Source of the DNA: Sulfurovum sp.
GTDB lineage: Bacteria; Campylobacterota; Campylobacteria; Campylobacterales; Sulfurovaceae
Direction of reading: 5' to 3'
Assembly (NCBI GenBank): GCA_023955225.1
Contig: JAGSGJ010000010.1
Location: 1-52,584, forward strand
DNA length: 52,584 nucleotides
Shown here: piece by piece, positions 23,179 to 32,133 of the stretch
Layout of the letters: the number at the start of each line of letters is the position of its first letter
How positions within the stretch are numbered: the stretch's first letter is position 1
Made by a program: the position numbers and the translations under genes
The notes under the pieces: generated by a model
The model's input: only the letters and a program-made list of their open reading frames with translations
What the model was told of the DNA's origin: nothing
Databases searched by the model: none

Positions 23179-24177
23179 ATGAGATTGAACAAGATAATAC
23201 TAGCGTTTTTGATGATTGTAGGGGTAGCGCAAGCTGACGTACATTCAAACATGGCAGAAGTGAAGTTAACTGCAGAGCTTAAGGGTTCTGAAGGTAATAA
23301 AATAGCAGAGTTAGACGGGTTGATCAAAAAGTTAGATACGATTGGTTACTCTACAGTGGCAGCGAACAAAAATATCCAAGTGCATTATTTCAATAAGTTT
23401 AAAGAGAAGAATTTAGAGATGATCTCTTTCTTTGGACTTGTAAACAAAGAAGCGCTTAGACCGCTTTTACTTAAAAATCCGGATTTTGGTGCCTATGCTC
23501 CGTATAACTTCTTTGGGTACAAAATACTTGATAGTGCAAAAGATGATAATACATGGTATGGACACCTTGCTCCAGATACGATGTTGGACATCATTGGAGA
23601 GAAAGATGCGGATTCAAGAAAAGCATTTACAGATATGGTAGGTTCTTTTGATACATTGATGGAAAAAGAGATGAAACCTACATTGTCACAAAAATTTGAG
23701 CATACAAAGCCGCTTCCAAAAAATGGACTTACTAGAATGGTGAAAAAGTTTGAAAAACCGGATGACATGGAAACATTTGTTGAAGATTTTGTAATGGATC
23801 ATGACGGACGTTTTTCTACACATAACTTTATCATTGCAGGGTTTATTGATTTTAAATTTGAATATGCTGATATGGAGTTAGCGTTTGATAAATATGATGC
23901 ATACTGGGTTTCTATGCTTTGTCACTTTGAATTCTCAAACTCTATTTTCAACAGAGGTATTCCTGAAGCAGGTATGTTCGCACCATGTTCAGTGTATTTC
24001 TACATCCCTAAAGGGACCAATGAACTTCACGTAGGGTATGCATCTGTAGACAACTGGATCAATGCATTGAACTTTAAAGACCAAAAACGTATTGATTATA
24101 TGAGAGCGATCGATGCAGAAGTGGTTGACACATTTAAAGAGATGGGCTTCGAAGTCGTAACATTAGGTAAAGACTAA
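23179..24177 (+). CDS. Secreted protein with two DUF302-like halves
   Basis: A 332-residue protein with a signal peptide (MRLNKIILAFLMIVGVAQA, cleavage near residue 19). Two related halves can be aligned by eye: KNPDFGAYAPYNFFGYKI (about 99-116) and IPEAGMFAPCSVYFYIPKG (about 258-276). Both match the DUF302 pattern NPE-G-LLPCNVVVY, followed by similar segments ending in LMEKE and TFKEMG. DUF302 proteins are periplasmic or cytoplasmic dimers of unknown activity, often near sulfur or heme genes. RBS aaggag. It lies 49 bases upstream of a second protein of the same type. Confidence 0.75.
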   Translation: MRLNKIILAFLMIVGVAQADVHSNMAEVKLTAELKGSEGNKIAELDGLIKKLDTIGYSTVAANKNIQVHYFNKFKEKNLEMISFFGLVNKEALRPLLLKNPDFGAYAPYNFFGYKILDSAKDDNTWYGHLAPDTMLDIIGEKDADSRKAFTDMVGSFDTLMEKEMKPTLSQKFEHTKPLPKNGLTRMVKKFEKPDDMETFVEDFVMDHDGRFSTHNFIIAGFIDFKFEYADMELAFDKYDAYWVSMLCHFEFSNSIFNRGIPEAGMFAPCSVYFYIPKGTNELHVGYASVDNWINALNFKDQKRIDYMRAIDAEVVDTFKEMGFEVVTLGKD

Positions 24178-24226
24178 TCAAGCAAGTTGAAGCAAGATAG
24201 ATTAAAAAACTAAAAAAGGAAGATAG

Positions 24227-25045
24227 ATGAAATTGATTAAAATGTTATTGGCGTTTGTATTGGCATTAGCTACGGTACAAGTAAGTGCACAAGCTGAAAG
24301 TACCAAATTGGATATAGGTGCTCCTGCACCAGCAGTACTTAGTACGTATTACGCAGCGAAAGCACAAAGTGCAAGCGCAGTGGAATCAAAATTGAAAGCC
24401 AATGGTTTTTCTATTTTGGCGAAAACAGCACCGATCAAAGGTTCGACGGTTATTACAGTTACCAACAAAGAATTAAAAAAGACAAACTCTTGGTTGGCAG
24501 CACTGAATGTACTTGTAAATGAAAAAGAAGTACGTATACAAAATCCATCATACTTTGGAGCAGCATACCTTCAAGATAAGTTTAAATATGGTCAGTTTGC
24601 CGGAACATTGAAGTCGCTTCAAAAAGCGCTTGGTGGTCTTCATACGGTAGCAGATGAGTTTAAACTCGCTAAACTTCCTAAATATCATTTTATGATGGGT
24701 ATGCCTTATGTAGATGAGACAACTACTGTAGGTGAAGGTGCGGACTTGGTAACTAAGCTCAAAGACAACAAATATGTAGCTTACAGTCTTAAGCTCCCAA
24801 ATGGGGCAACACTTGTTGGACATAATTTGGTAAGAAGAACAAATAAATTTCTTCTTAAAATTGATGCAGGACACAATGCCCTTATTTTGCCATACAAAAG
24901 TATGATCAAAGACGGTAAAGCAGTGATACTTGCTCCTAAATATTACTTGGCAGTTTCTTTGCCTCTTTTAAGTATGGGAGAATTTATGAAAATAGCCTCT
25001 GCCCCAGGTGAGATAGAAAAAGATATTAAAAGAACATACAAATAG
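24227..25045 (+). CDS. Secreted DUF302-like protein
   Basis: A 272-residue protein with a signal peptide (cleavage near residue 22, VSAQA). Residues about 104-135 (QNPSYFGAAYLQDKFKYGQF) correspond to the NP-x-G core of the preceding protein, and the second half (YHFMMGMPYVDETTTV onwards) may be a more divergent repeat. The conserved Cys of DUF302 is absent. RBS aagga. It is co-transcribed with 23179-24177 and ends in a strong terminator. Function unknown; the pair may form a heterodimer. Confidence 0.65.
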   Translation: MKLIKMLLAFVLALATVQVSAQAESTKLDIGAPAPAVLSTYYAAKAQSASAVESKLKANGFSILAKTAPIKGSTVITVTNKELKKTNSWLAALNVLVNEKEVRIQNPSYFGAAYLQDKFKYGQFAGTLKSLQKALGGLHTVADEFKLAKLPKYHFMMGMPYVDETTTVGEGADLVTKLKDNKYVAYSLKLPNGATLVGHNLVRRTNKFLLKIDAGHNALILPYKSMIKDGKAVILAPKYYLAVSLPLLSMGEFMKIASAPGEIEKDIKRTYK

Positions 25046-25057
25046 CGTGATCCCTTA

Positions 25058-25087
25058 GCTATCCAGAGTTACTTTGGATAGCCTTTT
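25058..25087 (+). terminator. Rho-independent terminator of the DUF302 operon
   Basis: GCTATCCAGAG 25058-25068 and CTTTGGATAGC 25072-25082 form an 11-pair stem (one G-U) with a TTA loop, followed by CTTTTCCC. Confidence 0.85.
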
Positions 25088-25176
25088 CCCAACTCCTTCT
25101 CCCCTATTATTTTAATGCTTATTGGTATTTCAACATTATTTAGATAAAATCACGTAATTATATATAAAGGATTGTA

Positions 25177-26469
25177 GTGAAAGTTACAGTAAAAAAAGTA
25201 GATGACGCAAATGTGATCGTAAGTGGTACTATAGAAAACAGTGCTGTTGAAGCAAACATTAACAAGATGGCTGTTCAAGCTGGTAAAGAGATGAAAGTTG
25301 ATGGATTTAGAAAAGGTAAAGTACCTGCACACGTAGTGAAACAAATGCATGGTGACAAACTTGCACAAGATGCTGAAGGTGAAGTACTTAAAGATCTTAT
25401 TGATGCAGGTATTAAAGAAGCAGGGATTAACCCGGCTGATATTCTTGGTCAACCTACATTTAAAAAGTATGATAAAAAAGATTCTGGTATTGACGTTGAA
25501 GTAGAAGTTTCTACTAGACCGGCATTTGAAGCAGAAGGCCACATGGATGTACTTCCTGCCTTTGACAGACCAGCAGCATCAGACAAAGAGATCGAAGAAA
25601 AACTTGCTGAGATCGCATCACAGCAGTCACCTTTTGAAAAGATCAAAAGAAAACGTATGGTAAGAGATGGCGATATGGTTGTTATCGACTTTGACGGTTT
25701 TGTTGACGGTGTAGCATTTGATGGTGGTAAAGCTGAGAAGTTCAGTCTTAAGATCGGTTCAGGACAATTCATTCCAGGATTTGAAGAGCAGATCATCGGT
25801 ATGAAGTATGATGAAGAAAAAACAGTTACAGTGACTTTCCCGGTAGATTATCAGTCAGCTGATCTTGCTGGTAAAGAAGCAGAATTCAAAGTAACACTTC
25901 ACGAGATCCAAGAGCAAGTACCTGCAGAGCTTAATGATGAGTTAGCACAAAAACTTCTTCAAGGTGAAGAGAATGCAACACTTGAGCTATTGACTGAAAA
26001 AGTAAAAACACAGATTGAGTCAGCTGAAATTTCAAAAATATACAATGAAGACCTCAAACCAAAATTGGTTGAAGCATTGGTTGCTAAATTTGATTTTGCA
26101 TTACCAAACAATATTGTTGAGCAAGAGATCGATGCAAAGATCAATGCAAAAGCAAGAGAGATGAGTGAAGATGAGCTTAACTCTTTCAAAGATAACCCTG
26201 AAAAAGTTGAAGCACTTCGTGAAGAAGTAAGAGCAGATGCAGTAGCAAGTGTAAAAGCTACATTTATTGTAGATGCATTGGCTAAGAAAGAAGAAGTAGC
26301 TGTAGATGATCAAGAAGTATCACAGGCGATCTACTACGAAGCGATGATGAGTGGTCAAGATCCACAAGAAGTGATCAAGTACTACCAGGACAACAATCTT
26401 CTTCCTGCAGTTAAAATGGGTATGATCGAAGACAAACTCTTTGGTAAAATGTTAGGTTTAGATAAATAA
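25177..26469 (+). CDS. tig: Trigger factor
   Basis: A ribosome-bound chaperone with peptidyl-prolyl isomerase activity. The 430 residues show the N-terminal ribosome-binding domain with the signature loop GFRKGKVP (about 43-50), the FKBP-like domain (about 150-240, with DGDMVVIDFDGFVDG) and the helical C-terminal domain. Translation begins at GTG 25177, placed 6 bases after aagga; no ATG gives the conserved N-terminus. It heads the tig-clpP-def cluster, separated from clpP by a terminator-like hairpin. Confidence 0.97.
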   Translation: MKVTVKKVDDANVIVSGTIENSAVEANINKMAVQAGKEMKVDGFRKGKVPAHVVKQMHGDKLAQDAEGEVLKDLIDAGIKEAGINPADILGQPTFKKYDKKDSGIDVEVEVSTRPAFEAEGHMDVLPAFDRPAASDKEIEEKLAEIASQQSPFEKIKRKRMVRDGDMVVIDFDGFVDGVAFDGGKAEKFSLKIGSGQFIPGFEEQIIGMKYDEEKTVTVTFPVDYQSADLAGKEAEFKVTLHEIQEQVPAELNDELAQKLLQGEENATLELLTEKVKTQIESAEISKIYNEDLKPKLVEALVAKFDFALPNNIVEQEIDAKINAKAREMSEDELNSFKDNPEKVEALREEVRADAVASVKATFIVDALAKKEEVAVDDQEVSQAIYYEAMMSGQDPQEVIKYYQDNNLLPAVKMGMIEDKLFGKMLGLDK

Positions 26470-26478
26470 AACAAGCAA

Positions 26479-26506
26479 ACAAATAACAACGAAAGTTGTT
26501 ATTTGT
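26479..26506 (+). terminator. Hairpin between tig and clpP
   Basis: ACAAATAACAAC and GTTGTTATTTGT form a perfect 12-bp stem with a GAAA tetraloop, 10 bases after the tig stop. There is no long T-run, so it may attenuate rather than end transcription. Confidence 0.65.
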
Positions 26507-26579
26507 GCTATTAACCTATAGAGTGTATAGTTGAGTTGATAAAAAGATCTATTTAACTATATATTATTAAAGGCAAAAA

Positions 26580-27167
26580 ATGAGCTATATTCCATACGTT
26601 GTAGAACAAACCGGTAGAGGTGAGAGATCTTACGATATCTATTCACGATTACTTAAAGATCGTATCATTATGCTAAGTGGTGAAGTAAATGACCAAGTAG
26701 CTTCTACTGTTGTAGCACAACTTCTTTTTCTTGAAGCACAAGACCCGGATAAAGATATTTACTTTTACATTAACTCCCCAGGTGGTGTGATCACTTCTGG
26801 ACTTTCTATGTTCGATACGATGAATTACATCAAGCCGGACATTGTAACGATCTGTATAGGTCAAGCGGCATCTATGGGTGCTTTCTTGCTTGCTTCTGGG
26901 ACAAAAGGTAAACGTTATGCTCTGCCGCATGCACGTATTATGATTCACCAGCCTTCAGGTGGTGCACAGGGACAGTCAACAGATATCCAGATACAGGCAC
27001 AAGAGATTCAGAGACTTAAAGACACGCTCAATGATATCTTGGCTGTACAAACGGGTAAAACAGCAAAACGTATAGAAAAAGATACAGAGAGAGATAACTT
27101 TATGTCATCTAGAGAAGCATTAGAATACGGTCTTATTGACAAAGTACTCACAAAAAGTTTTATATAA
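26580..27167 (+). CDS. clpP: ATP-dependent Clp protease proteolytic subunit
   Basis: A serine peptidase ring that degrades proteins delivered by ClpX or ClpA. The 195 residues show the catalytic triad context: Ser in IGQAASMGAFLLASGTKGKR (about 95-114), His in ARIMIHQPSGGAQGQ (about 118-132) and a downstream Asp. Length and N-terminus (YIPYVVEQTGRGERSYDIYSR) are standard. RBS aaaggc. It lies 12 bases upstream of def. Confidence 0.98.
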   Translation: MSYIPYVVEQTGRGERSYDIYSRLLKDRIIMLSGEVNDQVASTVVAQLLFLEAQDPDKDIYFYINSPGGVITSGLSMFDTMNYIKPDIVTICIGQAASMGAFLLASGTKGKRYALPHARIMIHQPSGGAQGQSTDIQIQAQEIQRLKDTLNDILAVQTGKTAKRIEKDTERDNFMSSREALEYGLIDKVLTKSFI

Positions 27168-27179
27168 TAGAGACTGTGC

Positions 27180-27704
27180 ATGGTTAGAGAAATAGTAGTA
27201 TATCCGGACAAAAGACTTAAGCTTATGTCAAAAGAGGTAGAGTCTTTTAATGGTGCTTTGCACGATCTTTTGGATGATATGTATGAGACGATGCGTGTCC
27301 GTAACGGTGTAGGACTCGCAGCTATTCAGGTAGGCGTTGAGCTAAGAGCACTGATCATTAACATTCCCTTAGAAGATGCAGACAGTGAACATGATCAGCC
27401 TAAAGAAAATACTTTAGAGATGATAAACCCCGTTATCATTGAAAAAGATGGTTCAGAAAAATTTCAAGAGGGTTGCCTCTCTATCCCGGGTGTTTACGAA
27501 GAAGTAGAACGTGCCAAACATGTTAAAGTAGAGTATTGTGATAGAGAAGGGAAGAAACATACCATAGAAGATGACGACTTTCTTGCAATCGCCATTCAGC
27601 ATGAGATGGATCACTTGGACGGCAAAGTATTTATCGAAAAACTCTCTTATATGAAAAGAAAAAAATTTGAAAAAGAATGGAAACGAAGACTAAAAGAGGC
27701 ATAA
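27180..27704 (+). CDS. def: Peptide deformylase
   Basis: Removes the formyl group from nascent proteins at the ribosome exit. The 174 residues show all three motifs: GVGLAAIQVG (about 43-52), EGCLSIPG with the metal-binding Cys (about 98-105) and QHEMDHLDG with the two metal His (about 140-148). It follows clpP by 12 bases and completes a tig-clpP-def set acting on nascent chains. Confidence 0.97.
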   Translation: MVREIVVYPDKRLKLMSKEVESFNGALHDLLDDMYETMRVRNGVGLAAIQVGVELRALIINIPLEDADSEHDQPKENTLEMINPVIIEKDGSEKFQEGCLSIPGVYEEVERAKHVKVEYCDREGKKHTIEDDDFLAIAIQHEMDHLDGKVFIEKLSYMKRKKFEKEWKRRLKEA

Positions 27705-27763
27705 GCAGTTCAATCTTATTATTTTTGATTCTTTTAGATCTATCTTCCCATTTTGTAAGAAGA

Positions 27764-29116
27764 TTACACTCCTTGTGCAATCATCGCATTTGCAACACGC
27801 TTAAATCCTAAGATATTTGCCGCTGATACCAAATCCAATTCTAAACAATAATCATCACAAGTCTTTTTGATATCCTTATAGATTTGAGACATGATAGTTT
27901 GAAGTTTTTCATCTACTCTTTCCTCGCTGAAGTAGTTGAGAGAGTTGTTTTGACTCATTTCTAAGACACTAACGGCAACACCACCTGCATTTGCAGCTTT
28001 CCCCGGAGCAAAGATAATCTTATGTTTATTAAAGAGTTCCACTCCTAGTTTTGTGGTAGGCATATTGGCGCCCTCTGCAACAATTTTAACATCATTCTCT
28101 ATGAGTTTTAGTGCGCACTCTTTTCCTAATTCATTTTGCGTTGCACAAGGAAATGCGGCAAAGCATGGGATTTCCCATACATAATTGCTAACTCCCGCAT
28201 AGTTCTCTCTTTTCACATAGGTAGCACTCTTCTTCTCTAGTGCGTAGTATTCTAAAGAAGCTCTTCTTTTTAGTTTTAAATCTTTTAACAGTGCAAGATC
28301 AATACCATTGCTATCATGAATAGCACCTTTGGAATCAGAACAAGTCACAGGTATTGCACCAAGATCATAGAGTTTTTCTATCGCATGGATAGCAACATTA
28401 CCACTACCGCTAATGGTACATATCTTGCCTTTAAGTGTCTCCCCTCGATCTTCCAAGAGAGTTTGTGTAAAGTAGATCAGTCCATATCCTGTTGCTGAGT
28501 CCCGTCCTAAACTTCCACCCAATGAAAGAGGCTTGGAGGTAATAATACTGTGATACGAATTGGTAAGTTGTTTGTATTGTCCAAACAGATAACCCACTTC
28601 TCTTGCACCTACGCCTATATCTCCCCCAAGTACATCTATATCTGCACCTAAACTGTTATAAAAAGAAGACATAAAAGCTTGGCAAAATTTCATGATCTCT
28701 CTATCACTTTTTGCTTTGGGATCAAAATCTGCCCCACCTTTTGCCCCGCCTATATGCAGTCCAGTAATGGCATTCTTAAAGATTTGTTCAAAAGCAAGAA
28801 ATTTTAAGATATCCGGAGTTACACTAGGATGAAAACGTACACCGCCTTTGTAGGGTCCCAATGCATTGTTAAATTGGATTCTATATCCTTGATTGACATG
28901 GACTATATTTTTATCATCCATCCACTCTATTTTAAAGAATATGGCTCTGTTAGGAACAATAATACGATCGAGAATATTATGGTCTATATATTCGGGATGT
29001 TTTTCTATAAGAGGTCTTATGGAGTTGAAAACTTCTTCAAGTGCTTGAAGAAAAATTGTATCACCCTTGCAGTTACTGGCTCTTGCACGCTTCATTGCTT
29101 GTTCAATATGATCCAT
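27764..29116 (-). CDS. gdhA: Glutamate dehydrogenase (NADP-type, hexameric)
   Basis: Interconverts 2-oxoglutarate plus ammonia and glutamate. From ATG 29116 it has 450 residues, standard for the hexameric class I enzyme. Visible are the substrate site GGAKGGADFDPK (about 120-131), the GGSLGRDSATGYG segment and the Rossmann motif SGSGNVAIHA. I chose 29116 because aagga lies 8 bases upstream and the -10 element falls inside the longer reading frame. It lies on the opposite strand between def and comM, interrupting an arrangement that is contiguous in Helicobacter. Confidence 0.95.
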   Translation of the reverse strand: MDHIEQAMKRARASNCKGDTIFLQALEEVFNSIRPLIEKHPEYIDHNILDRIIVPNRAIFFKIEWMDDKNIVHVNQGYRIQFNNALGPYKGGVRFHPSVTPDILKFLAFEQIFKNAITGLHIGGAKGGADFDPKAKSDREIMKFCQAFMSSFYNSLGADIDVLGGDIGVGAREVGYLFGQYKQLTNSYHSIITSKPLSLGGSLGRDSATGYGLIYFTQTLLEDRGETLKGKICTISGSGNVAIHAIEKLYDLGAIPVTCSDSKGAIHDSNGIDLALLKDLKLKRRASLEYYALEKKSATYVKRENYAGVSNYVWEIPCFAAFPCATQNELGKECALKLIENDVKIVAEGANMPTTKLGVELFNKHKIIFAPGKAANAGGVAVSVLEMSQNNSLNYFSEERVDEKLQTIMSQIYKDIKKTCDDYCLELDLVSAANILGFKRVANAMIAQGV

Positions 29117-29146
29117 GGGCTGGGTCCTTTTTATAATGATACTTAT

Positions 29147-29152
29147 ATTATA
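29147..29152 (-). promoter_or_regulatory. -10 element of gdhA
   Basis: TATAAT on the minus strand, 30 bases before the chosen gdhA start. Its position inside the longer open frame supports the shorter start. Confidence 0.55.
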
Positions 29153-29216
29153 ATCTATTATATTACAATTTGACATACTTTTAACCTTTTTCCCAAATTT
29201 CTAGCATAATGGCTCT

Positions 29217-30803
29217 ATGAATGCACAAATAAATAGTGGTATACCACCCAACAAAGAACAGATACCTGTGAGACAAAAACAAAAAAAAGAGTCAATTGTG
29301 AATAGACTTACCTGCGCTACACTTGAAGGGGTCAATGCACAAGTGATAGAAGTAGAAGCCACATTTACCAAGGGACTTCCTGGTTTTGCTGTGGTAGGTT
29401 TAGCCAGCAGTGACATTCAAGAAGCAAAAGAGAGAACAAAGTTAGCACTGCTTACCAATGATTTTGTTTTTCCTCCACTCAAAATAACAGTCAATCTGAG
29501 TCCATCGGATTTAAAGAAGTCTGGTACGCACTTAGACTTGGCTATGGCATTGTTGATCGCTATGCATAAAACTGTAATAGATGAAGAAGGACTTTTTGTG
29601 TTTGGTGAACTGGGATTAGACGGTAAGGTGAAAACAAGTTCCATACTTTTTCCTCTAGTCTTATCGCTTAAAGAGCAGGGGCGCATTAAACGAGCCATTG
29701 TACCCAAGGAGGCCATTACCTATCTGAGTCATATCTCCGGGGTAGATTTTATTGCTGTAGAGTCATTAAGTGAAGCTATAGAGATACTCAAGAGTAAGAA
29801 CTTCAAAGCAAATGTACAGGCATTTTCTTACGAGTCTGAAAGTTTTACAGTGAAAGAGACACCATACTATTTTGAACGAAAATATGAGAGTGATTTTAAA
29901 GAGGTAAAAGGACAGTCTGTAGCCAAAAGAGCTTCCCTCATTGCAGCGGCAGGAATGCATAACTTTTTGATGGAAGGAAACCCTGGATGCGGAAAGAGCA
30001 TGATAGCCAAACGTATTAAAGATATCTTGCCTCCACTGTTTGAAGAAGAGATACTTTCGATTGCAAAACATCAGTTTTTGGATGGAGTAACACCAAACTT
30101 TTCAGCGTTGCGTCCCATAAGATCTCCTCATCACACTGCCACCTCTGCATCTATTTTTGGCGGTGGATCATCTGTATCCAAGATAGGAGAGGTAGCTTTG
30201 GCACATAAAGGGATACTATTCTTTGACGAACTTCCTCACTTTTCCAAAGCAGTACTTGAAGCCCTTAGGGAACCACTGCAAGACAAAAAAGTACATATAG
30301 CAAGGGTTAATGCCAAGATTGAATACGAAGCCGATATTATGTTCGTGGCAGCACAAAACCCTTGTCCTTGCGGTAATCTTCTCTCAAAGATCAAATCTTG
30401 CAGATGCAGTGAAGTAGAGATAAAGCGTTACCAGAACAAACTCTCCGATCCTTTTCTAGACCGTATAGACCTTTTTGTGGTGATGCAAGAAGTCAATAGC
30501 ATGGATAAAGGAGATATCAGCTCTGCACAAATGCATCAGGAGGTACTTAATGCATTTAAAATACAAAAACATAGAGGACAGAGTAGACTCAATGGAAAGT
30601 TGACAGAAGAGGAGATAGAGATCTATTGTCTTTTAGACAGTAATGCAAGTCATATTTTAGAAAATGCCATCAGTAAATTCGGACTTTCACATAGAAGTAT
30701 CGCATCGGTGAAAAAAATTGGTAGAACAATCGCAGATCTAAATACACATGAAATGATCGAAAAATCAGATATTTTAGAAGCACTAAGCTACCGAAGAAGA
30801 TAG
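29217..30803 (+). CDS. comM: YifB/ComM-family AAA+ ATPase (Mg-chelatase-like)
   Basis: In Vibrio and others ComM is a hexameric helicase that drives branch migration during natural transformation. The 528 residues show the N-terminal ChlI-like domain (TCATLEGVNAQVIEVEA, FTKGLPGFAVVGL), Walker A GNPGCGKSM (about 255-263), Walker B ILFFDELPHF and the NPCPCGN motif with zinc-type Cys. The first 27 residues are not family-like. GTG 29298 (start VNRLTCAT) would give the usual 501 residues and has an aaagag upstream, so the true start may be there. Confidence 0.93.
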   Translation: MNAQINSGIPPNKEQIPVRQKQKKESIVNRLTCATLEGVNAQVIEVEATFTKGLPGFAVVGLASSDIQEAKERTKLALLTNDFVFPPLKITVNLSPSDLKKSGTHLDLAMALLIAMHKTVIDEEGLFVFGELGLDGKVKTSSILFPLVLSLKEQGRIKRAIVPKEAITYLSHISGVDFIAVESLSEAIEILKSKNFKANVQAFSYESESFTVKETPYYFERKYESDFKEVKGQSVAKRASLIAAAGMHNFLMEGNPGCGKSMIAKRIKDILPPLFEEEILSIAKHQFLDGVTPNFSALRPIRSPHHTATSASIFGGGSSVSKIGEVALAHKGILFFDELPHFSKAVLEALREPLQDKKVHIARVNAKIEYEADIMFVAAQNPCPCGNLLSKIKSCRCSEVEIKRYQNKLSDPFLDRIDLFVVMQEVNSMDKGDISSAQMHQEVLNAFKIQKHRGQSRLNGKLTEEEIEIYCLLDSNASHILENAISKFGLSHRSIASVKKIGRTIADLNTHEMIEKSDILEALSYRRR

Positions 30804-30828
30804 CTCTTTTAGTTTACTGAATCTTTGA

Positions 30829-30925
30829 ATAAATGGCTTCGTTCCGTTGCTCACAAACTATATAGAAGCGCTGAGTTACAGACGGAGATAGTTCCTATTT
30901 TCATAGGCAGGAGTCTCCTCACTCC
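30829..30925. repeat. Structured intergenic element after comM, possible dispersed repeat
   Basis: The gap between comM and the YeiH gene contains several short pairings (CCTAT-tttc-ATAGG, GGAG/CTCC and CGGAG/CTCCG) that make a branched fold possible. Within it a short open frame ends in the residues EALSYRRR and TAG (30865-30891), identical to the last eight residues of comM but with synonymous codon differences and a +1 frame offset. Origin unknown. Confidence 0.4.
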
Positions 30926-30938
30926 GCCCTATATCTTT

Positions 30939-32000
30939 TTATGCACAAACCAGTTTTGTTACGACAAAACCACCTACAACCAGCCATGCAAACATTGCAG
31001 TTGCAGTATAGACAGGTGCTAGACCTAAGCCTTTGAATTTGGCAAAGACTGTACCCATACCCAAAGCTGTCATTGCCATTGTAAGCAAGAATGTATCGAT
31101 TTGATTAATAATATCTACAATGTTCTGTGGCACAAGATGTAAAGAATTAAATCCAGCAACACCTATGAAATAAACGGCAAACCAAGGAATGACAAGCTTC
31201 ATTTTACCGTTGGTTTCTCCACCTTCTTTTTTTGCAGTATAGGCTAGGTACAGTCCCAATACTATAAGCATAGGAGCTATCATGATAACACGTGTCATTT
31301 TAACGATAACAGCAGCATTGGCCATTTCTTCTGGAGCATTAGGCACAGAAGCAGGTACGGCAACAACTTGCGCAACCTCGTGGATAGTACCCCCTACATA
31401 GATACCAAATTCTCTAGCAGTCATATGTAAAAATCCGCTAGCATTTTCAAAAATAGTTGTGTAAAGGACGGGGTAGAGAAACATAGAGATAGTTCCAAAA
31501 AGAACAACCATAGAGACGGCAATAGCTGTTTTATACTCTTCGGATTTAAGCACAGGTTCTGTTGCCAATACGGCCGCAGCACCACAAACTGCTGCACCGG
31601 ATGCAGTGAGTATTGATGTGTCTTTTTCCATACCAAAGACCTTGTAGCCTAACCATGAGCCAAGTATAAGGGTACTTGTAAGCATCACCAAAGAGACAAG
31701 GAACCCATCCATACCTACTTCAGCTATCTGTTGAAAAGTGATTCTAAAACCATAAAATACGATAGCAAAACGAAGTATCTTTTTTGCAGAAAATGTGATA
31801 CCGCTTTGCCATTCTTCTGGGGTTTGATTATGTAAAGTATTTGCATAAAAAATACCCATAACGATACCGATAACAAGTGGAGAAAGCCCTAGTGACTGAA
31901 CGGGAGGTAATCCTGCGATAAATGTTGCCGCTGCAGAAAAGATAGCAACAAACAAAATACCACTCAGTGTACCTTTTCGTTTTTGTGGAGAAAACGCCAT
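30939..32000 (-). CDS. YeiH-family putative sulfate/anion exporter (UPF0324)
   Basis: A 353-residue inner-membrane protein with about ten hydrophobic segments. It matches the YeiH/UPF0324 family in LSPLVIGIVMGIFYAN (about 36-51), the LRFAIVFYGFRIT segment and GTIHEVAQVVA. I chose ATG 32000 because aagga precedes it; a longer frame starts at 32033. It is divergent from a LysR-type gene, the same arrangement as yeiH-yeiE in E. coli, and that regulator is the likely controller. Sulfate, sulfite or a related anion is the presumed substrate, but none is proven. Confidence 0.85.
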   Translation of the reverse strand: MAFSPQKRKGTLSGILFVAIFSAAATFIAGLPPVQSLGLSPLVIGIVMGIFYANTLHNQTPEEWQSGITFSAKKILRFAIVFYGFRITFQQIAEVGMDGFLVSLVMLTSTLILGSWLGYKVFGMEKDTSILTASGAAVCGAAAVLATEPVLKSEEYKTAIAVSMVVLFGTISMFLYPVLYTTIFENASGFLHMTAREFGIYVGGTIHEVAQVVAVPASVPNAPEEMANAAVIVKMTRVIMIAPMLIVLGLYLAYTAKKEGGETNGKMKLVIPWFAVYFIGVAGFNSLHLVPQNIVDIINQIDTFLLTMAMTALGMGTVFAKFKGLGLAPVYTATAMFAWLVVGGFVVTKLVCA

Positions 32001-32133
32001 AAGAATCCTTTTATTCAATATAATTGATAACATTTTGAAAATTCTACTATAATTTTGATATAATTTACGAACTATCCATTGATTTAATAATGAAATATAT
32101 GATGAAAATCTATTTTAACATAAGAGAGAAAAT

